Below are positions 9,530 through 16,914 of a stretch of DNA of 64,000 bases, one piece after another. Under the pieces are notes generated by a model. It ran no database searches. It saw only the letters and a list, made by a program, of their open reading frames with translations, and had not been told where the DNA came from. A program made the translations under genes and the position numbers. Positions within the stretch are counted from its first letter, which is position 1; each line of letters opens with the position of its first letter. The stretch is from Candidatus Thiodiazotropha sp. LNASS1 (GTDB lineage: Bacteria > Pseudomonadota > Gammaproteobacteria > Chromatiales > Chromatiaceae): contig NZ_OZ156465.1 of NCBI RefSeq assembly GCF_964212655.1, forward strand, positions 4,464,001 to 4,528,000, written 5' to 3'.

Positions 9530-9571
9530 TGGCCTCTCTCCTCCTGCTGATCTCCACTATACAAGCGGAGG

Positions 9572-12046
9572 TCATCCAGTGATCTGCTGTTGATCATCTT
9601 GCCCGTATTTGTGGTATGGGGTGCGGATCAATTCCGATTCGTCAAAATCGTCAACATGGATAATCGCCATCAAATGACGGTCAAAACGCCGCAGTTGTTC
9701 TGCTTCATGTTCGGTTATCATTGCCGCCTGAAGGGCTGCATCGGCAAGTTCCATATCTTCAGTTTTCTCCAATTCGCCTGTTCGCAATGCATGGTTCAGC
9801 CGTTTGAGAATCGGTTGCAGATTTAGACTCTCGAGAAAAACCTGGTTGACTTCCGCCAACGGATTGTTCGCGGCAACCTCCAGGAACAGTCCGCTGGTCA
9901 TCTTGATTCTGGTTGCACTGTCAACAGTGATCAGCTCAACAACCGACTTTTCCAGGCTGTCTTTCGGTGCTGAATAGCGACGGCCAATCGGGAACGCGAG
10001 ACGTTTCAGTACACCGGGTACTAATCGATTTGGCCAGTTTTCCATCAGCTGATCGAATGCGACCTGATATTGATGGAGGAGATAGTCGAGGGCCCACTGC
10101 ACCACCGGCCACTCCTCTTCCGGATGTTGACTCTCTTCATGCTGCTTGATCACCATGCTACCCAGAAACAGCATACTCAACAGATCGCCCAGGCGTGCCG
10201 AAAGCATCTCCTTGAATTTCAGCTTAGCATTCAGATTGAGCAAAGCCACATCGGTGATCGTTGCAAACAGACTGCTGAGCCGGTTGAAGTGGCGATAATA
10301 GGGAAGTAGGTGCAGATTTCCGTTCGGCACCACCTCCCTTGACAGACCGAGACCCATGATCAGCGTACGCGCGAAATTGCCGATCGAATGTCCGATATGG
10401 GCCGTCAACGTGGTATCGAACCTGGCGATTGTCTCTTGGCTATCCTCGGCATGGGCCAATGTCATCTCCTGCATGACATAGGGGTGCGACCTGATCGCTC
10501 CCTGTCCAAAGATCATCAGGTTGCGTGTGAGGATATTCGCGCCTTCCACAGTGATGGCCACAGGCATTGACTCATACATGTCGGCAATATAGTTCTTCGG
10601 GCCCTTGACTACCGCTTTTCCTGCATGGATATCCATGGCGTCGATTACGCACTGCCTGGCCATCTCCGTGGTGTGGTACTTTAAAATTGCGGATGCCACA
10701 CTCGGTTTGTTGCCCTCGACGATGGCCTGAATGGTCTGCAATCTGGCGGCATCGATGATGTAACTTAGACCGGCAATACGCGCCAGTGGTTTCTGAATAC
10801 CCTCGAATTGCGCAATGGGGATGCCAAATTGTCTGCGCAGGCTGGCGTAGGCGCTGGTGCCGAGCAGCGAACGTTTGCTGACCGCCACGGCGGTGGTGGG
10901 CAGGGTGACAGCACGTCCCACCGATAGACAATTCACCAGCATGCGCCAGCCTTTACCGGCCATCTCCGGACCGCCGATGATATAACTCAGTGGAACGAAA
11001 ACGTCTTTTCCCTGAATGGGGCCATTCAGGAAGGCATCGCCGATAGGCAGGTGGCGCCGTCCGATCTCTACCCCTTGTGTATCGTGCGGGATCAGCGCAC
11101 AGGTGATTCCGTAGTCTTTCACATCGCCAATCAGGCTATCCGGATCCTTCAGTCTGAAGGCCAGTCCGACAAGTGTCGCGATGGGAGAGAGCGTGATATA
11201 GCGTTTTGAAAAGTCGAGCCGCATTCCGATCACTTCCTCTCCCTGCCATTCACCCATACATACCGTGCCGGTATCGGGTATCGATGTGGCATCTGAGCCG
11301 GCGGTAGGACCGGTCAGGGCAAAGCAGGGTATCTCCTCGCCGCTGGCGAGACGGGGGAGGTAGTAATCCTTTTGTGCTTCGGTGCCGTATTTGATCAACA
11401 ACTCACCCGGTCCGAGCGAGTTGGGTACACCGACCAGATAGCTGACACCACTGCCGGTATTACTCAGGCGCAACAGGATTTCGGATTGCGCAACCGGCGA
11501 GAATTCAAGGCCGCCGTAACGCTTCGGTATGATCATGCCGAGAAAGCCGTGCTCGCGAACGAAGTTGATGATCGATTCGGGCAGCCGGTTCAATTCATGA
11601 TTGATCTGCCACTTGTCGACCATGCGGCAAAGTTCGTTGACGGGGCCATCGAGGAAGGCCTGTTCACGGTCGCTCAATACGGGTTTGGAACCGGACAGCA
11701 GTCGACGCCATTCCGGCTTGCCACTGAATAGTTCTCCGTCCCACCAGACGTTTCCCGCATCTATCGCTTCCTTCTCCGTATTTGAAAGCGGGGGCATCAT
11801 GCGTCTCATGGTGATCAGTGTGGGCTTGGAAATAAATCGCAGGCGCAGTGAGGGAAGTGTAAACAACAGGCATACAAAGAATATGCCGGCGAACAGCCAG
11901 GTCAACAGGCCGAAACCTGTCACTGCGGCGGATATCACCGAGAGCGTGGCCATTGAGTAGGTTGCTGCGGCGATGCTGTATCCACGATAGGCCAGGAACA
12001 ACAGCGTGGCTATTGCGATTGCGACTAAAACAAAGTTCGTCATCAT
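9572..12046 (-). CDS. fadE: Acyl-CoA dehydrogenase, FadE type
   Basis: FadE catalyses the first, FAD-dependent step of beta-oxidation. At 824 residues it has the size of E. coli FadE (814). Two hydrophobic helices at about residues 4-24 and 34-65 anchor it to the membrane. The acyl-CoA dehydrogenase core follows, with CFALTGPTAGSDATSIPDTG as the flavin/substrate segment, and ends with the family's extra C-terminal helical domain. It is the first gene of the leftward operon and diverges from the TetR-like gene. Two adjacent ATG codons (12046 and 12043) are equally possible starts after GGAG. Confidence 0.95.
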   Translation of the reverse strand: MMTNFVLVAIAIATLLFLAYRGYSIAAATYSMATLSVISAAVTGFGLLTWLFAGIFFVCLLFTLPSLRLRFISKPTLITMRRMMPPLSNTEKEAIDAGNVWWDGELFSGKPEWRRLLSGSKPVLSDREQAFLDGPVNELCRMVDKWQINHELNRLPESIINFVREHGFLGMIIPKRYGGLEFSPVAQSEILLRLSNTGSGVSYLVGVPNSLGPGELLIKYGTEAQKDYYLPRLASGEEIPCFALTGPTAGSDATSIPDTGTVCMGEWQGEEVIGMRLDFSKRYITLSPIATLVGLAFRLKDPDSLIGDVKDYGITCALIPHDTQGVEIGRRHLPIGDAFLNGPIQGKDVFVPLSYIIGGPEMAGKGWRMLVNCLSVGRAVTLPTTAVAVSKRSLLGTSAYASLRRQFGIPIAQFEGIQKPLARIAGLSYIIDAARLQTIQAIVEGNKPSVASAILKYHTTEMARQCVIDAMDIHAGKAVVKGPKNYIADMYESMPVAITVEGANILTRNLMIFGQGAIRSHPYVMQEMTLAHAEDSQETIARFDTTLTAHIGHSIGNFARTLIMGLGLSREVVPNGNLHLLPYYRHFNRLSSLFATITDVALLNLNAKLKFKEMLSARLGDLLSMLFLGSMVIKQHEESQHPEEEWPVVQWALDYLLHQYQVAFDQLMENWPNRLVPGVLKRLAFPIGRRYSAPKDSLEKSVVELITVDSATRIKMTSGLFLEVAANNPLAEVNQVFLESLNLQPILKRLNHALRTGELEKTEDMELADAALQAAMITEHEAEQLRRFDRHLMAIIHVDDFDESELIRTPYHKYGQDDQQQITG

Positions 12047-12100
12047 TGCTACATCTCCAGCCGAAAGTGTATCTAAAACTAGGGTCTCGTATAGGTATTA

Positions 12101-12133
12101 TGACTCAAAAAAAGAGCGAGCGTTCGTTTTTTT
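12101..12133. promoter_or_regulatory. Candidate operator in the fadE/tetR divergent promoter region
   Basis: The 155-base gap between the divergent fadE and tetR-like starts contains an imperfect 10-base dyad, CGAGCGTTCG (12117-12126), flanked on the left by a run of seven A residues and on the right by seven T residues. Its position between a TetR-type regulator and the operon it faces makes it a likely binding site for that regulator. No site sequence for this regulator is known to me, so the assignment is inference. Confidence 0.45.
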
Positions 12134-12201
12134 ACTAAATTAGTTGTGCTACAATTCCATGTCAAGAACGATTTTCACGTAAATGACCAATCAGCCGTTC
12201 T

Positions 12202-12906
12202 ATGACAATTGAGTTCGTTCCTGCTAGGGCGTTGACATTTTCAGATTTCAAAAAGTGCTTCGACTATGAAGAAGACAGGTTATATGCATTACTTTTTGAA
12301 CGAAATCAGAATCTTATAGGGATCAGGCGAGAGAAGTTCGCGGTCAGGAATCTGAAAAAGATCTTCCGTGCCACGTTTAAACTGGTGCCCAAAATCGGAT
12401 TTCAGGCGATGTCCCTCCGAGACCTCCTGGCGGAGACCGGTCTGAGCATGGGGGGTGTCTATCTGACGATCACCAACAAGGACAATATTGCAATCATCGT
12501 CAAAGATGCGGTTACTCTTGTGTGTGAAGATATCGTTGATAAGGCCAGGGCTGAGAGCGATCCCGTTGTTGCCCTGGAAGTGATGGTCAAAGGTTATCTA
12601 TACGCATCTCTGCTGCTGCAACCCTGGTTCTATTTTCTCTATTTCGAAACCCGCAGTCTGCCAATCAAACACCAGGAAGATTCCAAAAACCTCGAACGAT
12701 CCCAGGTGGCGGAGCTGGAGAGGCTGATTGTGCGTCTACAGCAGAAGCCAGAGCGGGGCTACCCGGCGGACTTTCTTGCTACCATGGTATTGACCATGGT
12801 TCAGGAACGCTATCTGAAGCCATGGAAATATAAACAACCGGCATCAACGATTGATGAGTATGCCGAAAATTGCCTGCGTTTAATCCATCGCTCAATTCAC
12901 CATTAA
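12202..12906 (+). CDS. TetR/AcrR-type transcriptional regulator, probably of the fad operon
   Basis: The 234-residue protein has a TetR-type helix-turn-helix at about residues 50-95. The recognisable stretch is ATFKLVPKIGFQAMSLRDLLAETGLS followed by GGVYLTITNKDNI, matching the G-x-x-x-x-(T/S)-x-R-D-(I/L)-A pattern of the family. The C-terminal ~130 residues would bind the ligand. The gene diverges from fadE, so control of beta-oxidation by an acyl-CoA-like ligand is the natural inference. The N-terminal ~45 residues before the DNA-binding domain are unusually long and the ATG at 12202 has no clear Shine-Dalgarno, so the true start could be further downstream. Confidence 0.8.
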   Translation: MTIEFVPARALTFSDFKKCFDYEEDRLYALLFERNQNLIGIRREKFAVRNLKKIFRATFKLVPKIGFQAMSLRDLLAETGLSMGGVYLTITNKDNIAIIVKDAVTLVCEDIVDKARAESDPVVALEVMVKGYLYASLLLQPWFYFLYFETRSLPIKHQEDSKNLERSQVAELERLIVRLQQKPERGYPADFLATMVLTMVQERYLKPWKYKQPASTIDEYAENCLRLIHRSIHH

Positions 12907-13246
12907 GAAGCATGGATTGGATTAACACCGAACTGTATCGGATACCCGCGGCATACCCAGTTTTGTCAGCGGTTCGGCGCATATCCCTTTACCATGCGGA
13001 ATCATGCACAAGCTGTAATTCACTTTAGACAGAACTAACACACCTTTTCCTGCAGGCCGATTGCTGTATTTCGGTCGCGACATCGCAGATCCGGATTCAG
13101 CCTACTACAAACCCGGGTTTTGTTTCCTTAATGCAAGACTGAATTTGACACTTTCGTGATTAACACGAGATATACCCGTGAATTTATCTCTCCATCATAA
13201 ACCCTGCACAGACAATTGTTTTTCATGGTTACTGGAGGATAAGAGA
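12907..13246. other. Intergenic region: possible tetR terminator and spondin-gene promoter
   Basis: No gene is seen in these 340 bases. A perfect 12-base palindrome AAACCCGGGTTT at 13109-13120, extended by ACA/TGT with one bulge and followed by TTTCCTT, may terminate the tetR-like gene. A promoter-like element with an internal dyad follows at 13145-13173 and is listed separately. Confidence 0.45.
13145..13173 (+). promoter_or_regulatory. Candidate sigma70 promoter with internal dyad, upstream of the spondin pair
   Basis: TTGACA at 13145-13150 is a consensus -35 box. Seventeen bases later AGATAT (13168-13173) could serve as the -10 box. Between them lies the dyad TCGTG-ATTAA-CACGA (13154-13158 with 13164-13168), placed where a repressor would block RNA polymerase. 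It is about 75 bases before the chosen start of the first spondin-domain gene. Confidence 0.5.
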
Positions 13247-13945
13247 ATGCGGAACAAGTTAACTATGCTGGCGCTCGCTGGGGCATTTGCCACTACACCG
13301 ACGCTCGCACAGGATCTGACAATTTCGATTACCAATCTGACGCATGGCAGTTATTTCACACCGTTGTTGGTGGCGGCGCATGCAGGCGGTAATCACATTT
13401 TTCAGCTGGGGACGACGGCCAGCACGAACCTGCAGGCAATGGCTGAAGGTGGTGATATTTCCGGAATATCAGCCGACATGGCTGCGGTCAATGCGGACTC
13501 GGTTGAAAATCCAGCCGGCGGGTTATTGGCGCCGGGGGCAACCACTACCTTCGATCTCACTCACTCCGAGACAAATGACCACCTTTCACTTACCGCGATG
13601 ATTCTACCGACCAACGATGGCTTTGTCGGTGTGGACTCACTATCTATTCCGACCACTGCAGGCACATACCGTTATCAATTGAACGCCTACGATGCCGGTA
13701 CGGAAGCCAATGACGAAATCATCAATGGTGGCGGTGCGCCGGGTGTTGCGGGTGTGCCTGCGGATCCAGGCGGTCAGAACGGCACCGGTGCAACCGGCGT
13801 TACGACGGCGGAGACGAATGCCCATGTTCATATCCATCGCGGTGTGTTGGGCGACAGCGATGAAACAGCAGGCGCCAGTGATCTCAACAGCAGCGTGCAT
13901 CGATGGTTGAATCCTGTCGCGCATTTAGTCATCACGGTGAATTAG
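13247..13945 (+). CDS. Secreted spondin-domain protein
   Basis: The 232-residue product starts with a Sec signal peptide (MRNKLTMLALAGAFATTPTLAQ). The mature part matches the Spondin_N fold: ISITNLTHGSYFTPLLVAAHAGGNHIF, then the SLTAMILPTNDGFVGVDSL segment, NAYDAGTEANDE, and a C-terminal HRWLNPVAHLVITV strand. Bacterial spondin-domain proteins are exported and of uncertain function; the acidic D-A-G-T-E loop suggests metal binding. GGAGG lies eight bases upstream of ATG 13247; a longer in-frame start would hide the signal peptide. It is followed after ten bases by a lipoprotein paralogue and forms an operon with it. Confidence 0.85.
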   Translation: MRNKLTMLALAGAFATTPTLAQDLTISITNLTHGSYFTPLLVAAHAGGNHIFQLGTTASTNLQAMAEGGDISGISADMAAVNADSVENPAGGLLAPGATTTFDLTHSETNDHLSLTAMILPTNDGFVGVDSLSIPTTAGTYRYQLNAYDAGTEANDEIINGGGAPGVAGVPADPGGQNGTGATGVTTAETNAHVHIHRGVLGDSDETAGASDLNSSVHRWLNPVAHLVITVN

Positions 13946-13955
13946 GGGGGTTGTT

Positions 13956-14663
13956 ATGGATATGCTGAAATCGGCAACCCTGGCCTTACTTGTAACCGGC
14001 CCACTTGTTCTCACAGGCTGTGACCATAATGATGATGACAGTGATGACGATGAACCTGGCCGTGTCAGTTTTGAGTTAAGGGTGACAAATTTGACGGCAG
14101 CACAACCGCTCTCTCCGTTGGCCGTTGTATTGCATGACAGTGCCTATTCCATGTGGAGCGTGGGTTCGAGTGCCGGCGATGGACTTGAGCATCTGGCCGA
14201 GGGGGGAGATAACACGGAGTTGCTATCGGAGGCGGCGAACAGTTCGACAGCGACCATGAGTGGAGGCGGTGTTATCGCGCCTGGACAAAACGAAAGTCTC
14301 ATTATCGAGGCCGATGAGATGAATGGTCTGGCGCTCTCCTTCGCAACCATGCTGGTCAACACCAATGATGCATTTACCGGGATTAATGCGGTCGATGTGT
14401 CAGGCATGATGGCGGGTTCCAGTAAACAACTGTTTATTGCCGCCTATGATGCGGGCACCGAGGGGAACTCTGAACTGGCGTCCACAGTACCGGGCCCGGC
14501 GGCGGGTGGTGAGGGCTATAACCCGGCTCGCGATGACCGAGACAGTGTCGGCGGTCATCCGGGAGTGGTTACGCATGACGATGGTTTGAGCGGCTCTGCA
14601 TTGAACGAGTCGCATCGTTTCGATAATCCGGTAGCGCATGTGACGATTACACGAATGCAATGA
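13956..14663 (+). CDS. Spondin-domain lipoprotein, paralogue of the preceding protein
   Basis: The 235-residue protein carries a lipoprotein signal ending in the lipobox LTGC (Cys at residue 22), followed by a very acidic D/N-rich stretch (residues 24-33). The rest is a second Spondin_N domain: LRVTNLTAAQPLSPLAVVLHD, SFATMLVNTNDAFTGINAVDV, AAYDAGTEGNSE and the FDNPVAHVTIT terminal strand align piece by piece with the upstream secreted protein. The pair probably arose by duplication, one copy soluble and the other membrane-anchored. No Asp follows the lipobox Cys directly at +2 other than D23, which is the inner-membrane retention residue in E. coli, so inner-membrane anchoring is possible. 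Confidence 0.83.
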   Translation: MDMLKSATLALLVTGPLVLTGCDHNDDDSDDDEPGRVSFELRVTNLTAAQPLSPLAVVLHDSAYSMWSVGSSAGDGLEHLAEGGDNTELLSEAANSSTATMSGGGVIAPGQNESLIIEADEMNGLALSFATMLVNTNDAFTGINAVDVSGMMAGSSKQLFIAAYDAGTEGNSELASTVPGPAAGGEGYNPARDDRDSVGGHPGVVTHDDGLSGSALNESHRFDNPVAHVTITRMQ

Positions 14664-14671
14664 CAACTCGA

Positions 14672-14695
14672 GGGCGGCTTTATCGTAAGCCGCCC
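14672..14695 (+). terminator. Hairpin after the spondin gene pair
   Basis: A perfect 9-bp stem GGGCGGCTT / AAGCCGCCC (14672-14680 with 14687-14695) and a 6-base loop lie nine bases after the stop. Only a short GTTTC follows, so it is a stem-loop with a weak T tract: either a terminator or a 3'-end stabilising hairpin. Confidence 0.7.
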
Positions 14696-14893
14696 GTTTC
14701 AATGCCTTGCAGGACTATTCGAACTTTATCCTTTCAGTGATTGACTAAATACTGTCCGGTTAAGCTCGGAGTCTCAAGAATCATTGATGCCAGTCCCGGG
14801 ATTTCAATACATACAGCCTGAGTTGCCAGCAATGAGCCGGTACAACAGGTGATTACACTCTATCCTCGGATCAGAAGAGAGCTGAATGAGGCA

Positions 14894-15694
14894 ATGCGTA
14901 AAATAGTATCAGTCGTGATTTTCAGCTTGATGGTTATATCGGCAACGGATACGTTTGCCTTCGATCATGGTATTTGGAACACATTGCTGCAACAGCATGT
15001 CGTGCCGCAAAGAGGTGGTGTGGCCACCGCGGTGGACTATCAGGGTTTGAGTTCCGAGCGTATGCGGCTGAAACGGTATTTAACATTACTGACAGAGGTT
15101 GATAAAGAGACATTCGAGACATGGCCTGCATCCGAACAACTGGCCTTTTTGATCAATGCGTACAATGCCTGGACAGTGGAATTGATCTTAACCGCTTATC
15201 CGAAGATTTCATCCATCAAGGATTTGGGAGGATTGTTCAGTTCACCATGGAAGAAAGCGTTTATCCAGCTGTTCGGCGAAAACAGGTCACTCGATGACAT
15301 CGAACATGGAATGATCCGTAAAAAGGATCAATATAACGATCCCAGAATTCATTTCGCAGTCAACTGCGCCAGCATAGGCTGCCCGGCATTGCGTGCAGAG
15401 GCCTATACCGGTGAACGGCTTGAGATGCAGCTGCGTGAGCAGACTTCGCTGTTCCTTGCAGATAAAACACGCAATCGTTTTAACGATGATCGCCTCGAAG
15501 TGTCATCCATATTCAAGTGGTATGATGACGATTTTGAACGGGGTTGGAAGGATTATCATTCGTTAAGCGGTTTTTTTGCGGAATATAGCCAACAACTTGG
15601 TTTGTCGGCCGAAGATGTACAACGCCTCCGCGCAGGCAAAATCGATATTTCATTCCTTGATTATGATTGGCGACTGAATTCCGTCCTCCATTAA
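14894..15694 (+). CDS. DUF547 domain protein, exported
   Basis: The 266-residue protein begins with a signal peptide (MRKIVSVVIFSLMVISATDTFAF). The remainder is a DUF547 domain. Characteristic parts are LAFLINAYNAWTVELIL, the DIEHGMIR segment, and HFAVNCASIGCPALRAEAY, where conserved His and Cys residues cluster. The function of this widespread family is unknown, although it is related by fold to papain-like thiol proteins. ATG 14894 has GAGG a few bases upstream; an upstream in-frame start would push the signal peptide inside. It stands alone. Confidence 0.85.
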   Translation: MRKIVSVVIFSLMVISATDTFAFDHGIWNTLLQQHVVPQRGGVATAVDYQGLSSERMRLKRYLTLLTEVDKETFETWPASEQLAFLINAYNAWTVELILTAYPKISSIKDLGGLFSSPWKKAFIQLFGENRSLDDIEHGMIRKKDQYNDPRIHFAVNCASIGCPALRAEAYTGERLEMQLREQTSLFLADKTRNRFNDDRLEVSSIFKWYDDDFERGWKDYHSLSGFFAEYSQQLGLSAEDVQRLRAGKIDISFLDYDWRLNSVLH

Positions 15695-15888
15695 ACACTA
15701 GAGGACATCACCGGGTAATAAACCCAATGCAAGTCAATAATAGGTTGTGTCAAACTGCCGTTGCGTGACAATCAGTGAATTCTGCCGCAAGGAGAGCCAA
15801 ATCTTGATTGGCAGGATTGGCATTCATATTCCAGCCGATGTATGGTAGACAGCGGTCTACTGATCCAACTATTCCTAGTCAACCCATC

Positions 15889-16275
15889 ATGAACAGGCGA
15901 AAGAGATACAGGAAGAAAGCGGGTGCCGCCATATCCGCTGTCAGGCTCGATCTTGACACCGATGGGTTTACCTATCGGAAATGGGGTGGAATGCAAAGGT
16001 GCAAGCCTGGGGATTGGTTGGTCGATAACGGGGGTGATATCTATACGGTGGATGTCGATACCTTTGCCAACACCTATACCGAGACCAGTCCTGGCCGCTT
16101 TGTAAAGACCGCTGAAGTCTGGGCGGAAATTGCTGAACAGGACGGCGTCATAAAAACCCTGGAAGGTGAAACCCGATACTCAGCCGGTGACTATGTGGTG
16201 TATAACGATGAGCAGGGAATGGATGGCTATGCCGTTGATCGTGAAGCATTCGAGTCGATGTATGAGCCGTGTTGA
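15889..16275 (+). CDS. Small protein with two internal copies of a G-D-(W/Y)-(L/V)-V motif; function unknown
   Basis: I do not recognise a named family. The 128-residue product has a basic N-terminus (NRRKRYRKKAG) and an internal near-duplication. PGDWLVDNGGDIYTVDVDTFANTY (first half) aligns with AGDYVVYNDEQGMDGYAVDREAFESMY (second half). Between them is the FVKTAEVWAEIAEQDGVIKTLEG segment. No signal peptide or membrane segment is visible, so it is probably cytoplasmic. An in-frame start further upstream at 15808 is possible, but the ATG at 15889 begins just before conserved-looking sequence. It is followed 23 bases later by a thioredoxin-like gene. Confidence 0.65.
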   Translation: MNRRKRYRKKAGAAISAVRLDLDTDGFTYRKWGGMQRCKPGDWLVDNGGDIYTVDVDTFANTYTETSPGRFVKTAEVWAEIAEQDGVIKTLEGETRYSAGDYVVYNDEQGMDGYAVDREAFESMYEPC

Positions 16276-16298
16276 ACGGATGATCTGAATCCGAGTCC

Positions 16299-16823
16299 AT
16301 GTCGGCACCTGAGAACAGACCCACCAATACAGGCAGGCGATTGGCATCACGAATTCTAAGTGCTGCAGCTCTGCTGCTTGGCCTATCTCTGATTCACCTT
16401 TGGCAGACGAGGGATCTTGCCGAAGGTCCTGCGCCTGCCCTTTCAGGGCATACCTTGCAAGGCGAGTGGTTGGATATTGGTAAATTCACGGAACGGCCTT
16501 TGCTGGTTCATTTCTGGGCCGGTTGGTGTCCGGTATGCAAAGTCGAATCGGGGGGGATCGAATCCCTGTCGAAGGACTATCCGGTGGTCACTGTCGCTAT
16601 GCAGTCCGGCAGTGAGAATGATGTCACAGAATTCCTTAGACAAAATCAACTTCGATTCCCAGTCATTAACGATCCCGATGGTAAGCTTGCGAGTGCCTGG
16701 CGGGTCACAGGTGTGCCGACCAGCTATATTATCGGCCGTGATGGCAGAGTCAGGTTCTCTAGCGTTGGTTTTACATTGCCGCTGACGCTTCGCATGCGTC
16801 TCTGGCTGGCCGAAATCTGGTAG
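16299..16823 (+). CDS. Membrane-anchored thioredoxin-like protein (TlpA/ScsD-type)
   Basis: The 174-residue protein has one N-terminal membrane helix (about 17-36) and a periplasmic thioredoxin fold. The active site is WAGWCPVC with Cys77 and Cys80. The cis-proline loop reads TGVPTSYII, and IGRDGRVRFSSVG follows as in TlpA/ResA/DsbE relatives. The Pro-Val dipeptide between the cysteines is like that of ScsD-type proteins linked to copper or redox stress. It would reduce or exchange disulfides in the periplasm. The partner is not identified, and neighbours give no cytochrome c maturation context. Confidence 0.85.
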   Translation: MSAPENRPTNTGRRLASRILSAAALLLGLSLIHLWQTRDLAEGPAPALSGHTLQGEWLDIGKFTERPLLVHFWAGWCPVCKVESGGIESLSKDYPVVTVAMQSGSENDVTEFLRQNQLRFPVINDPDGKLASAWRVTGVPTSYIIGRDGRVRFSSVGFTLPLTLRMRLWLAEIW

Positions 16824-16914
16824 ACTATCAACTGCATGGCGGGCAGCTGGAGCGGCTGAACAGGCCCTAGGGTGCCTGGTTAATAGATGCGCCTATTCTG
16901 AGGAGAAGTGAGTT

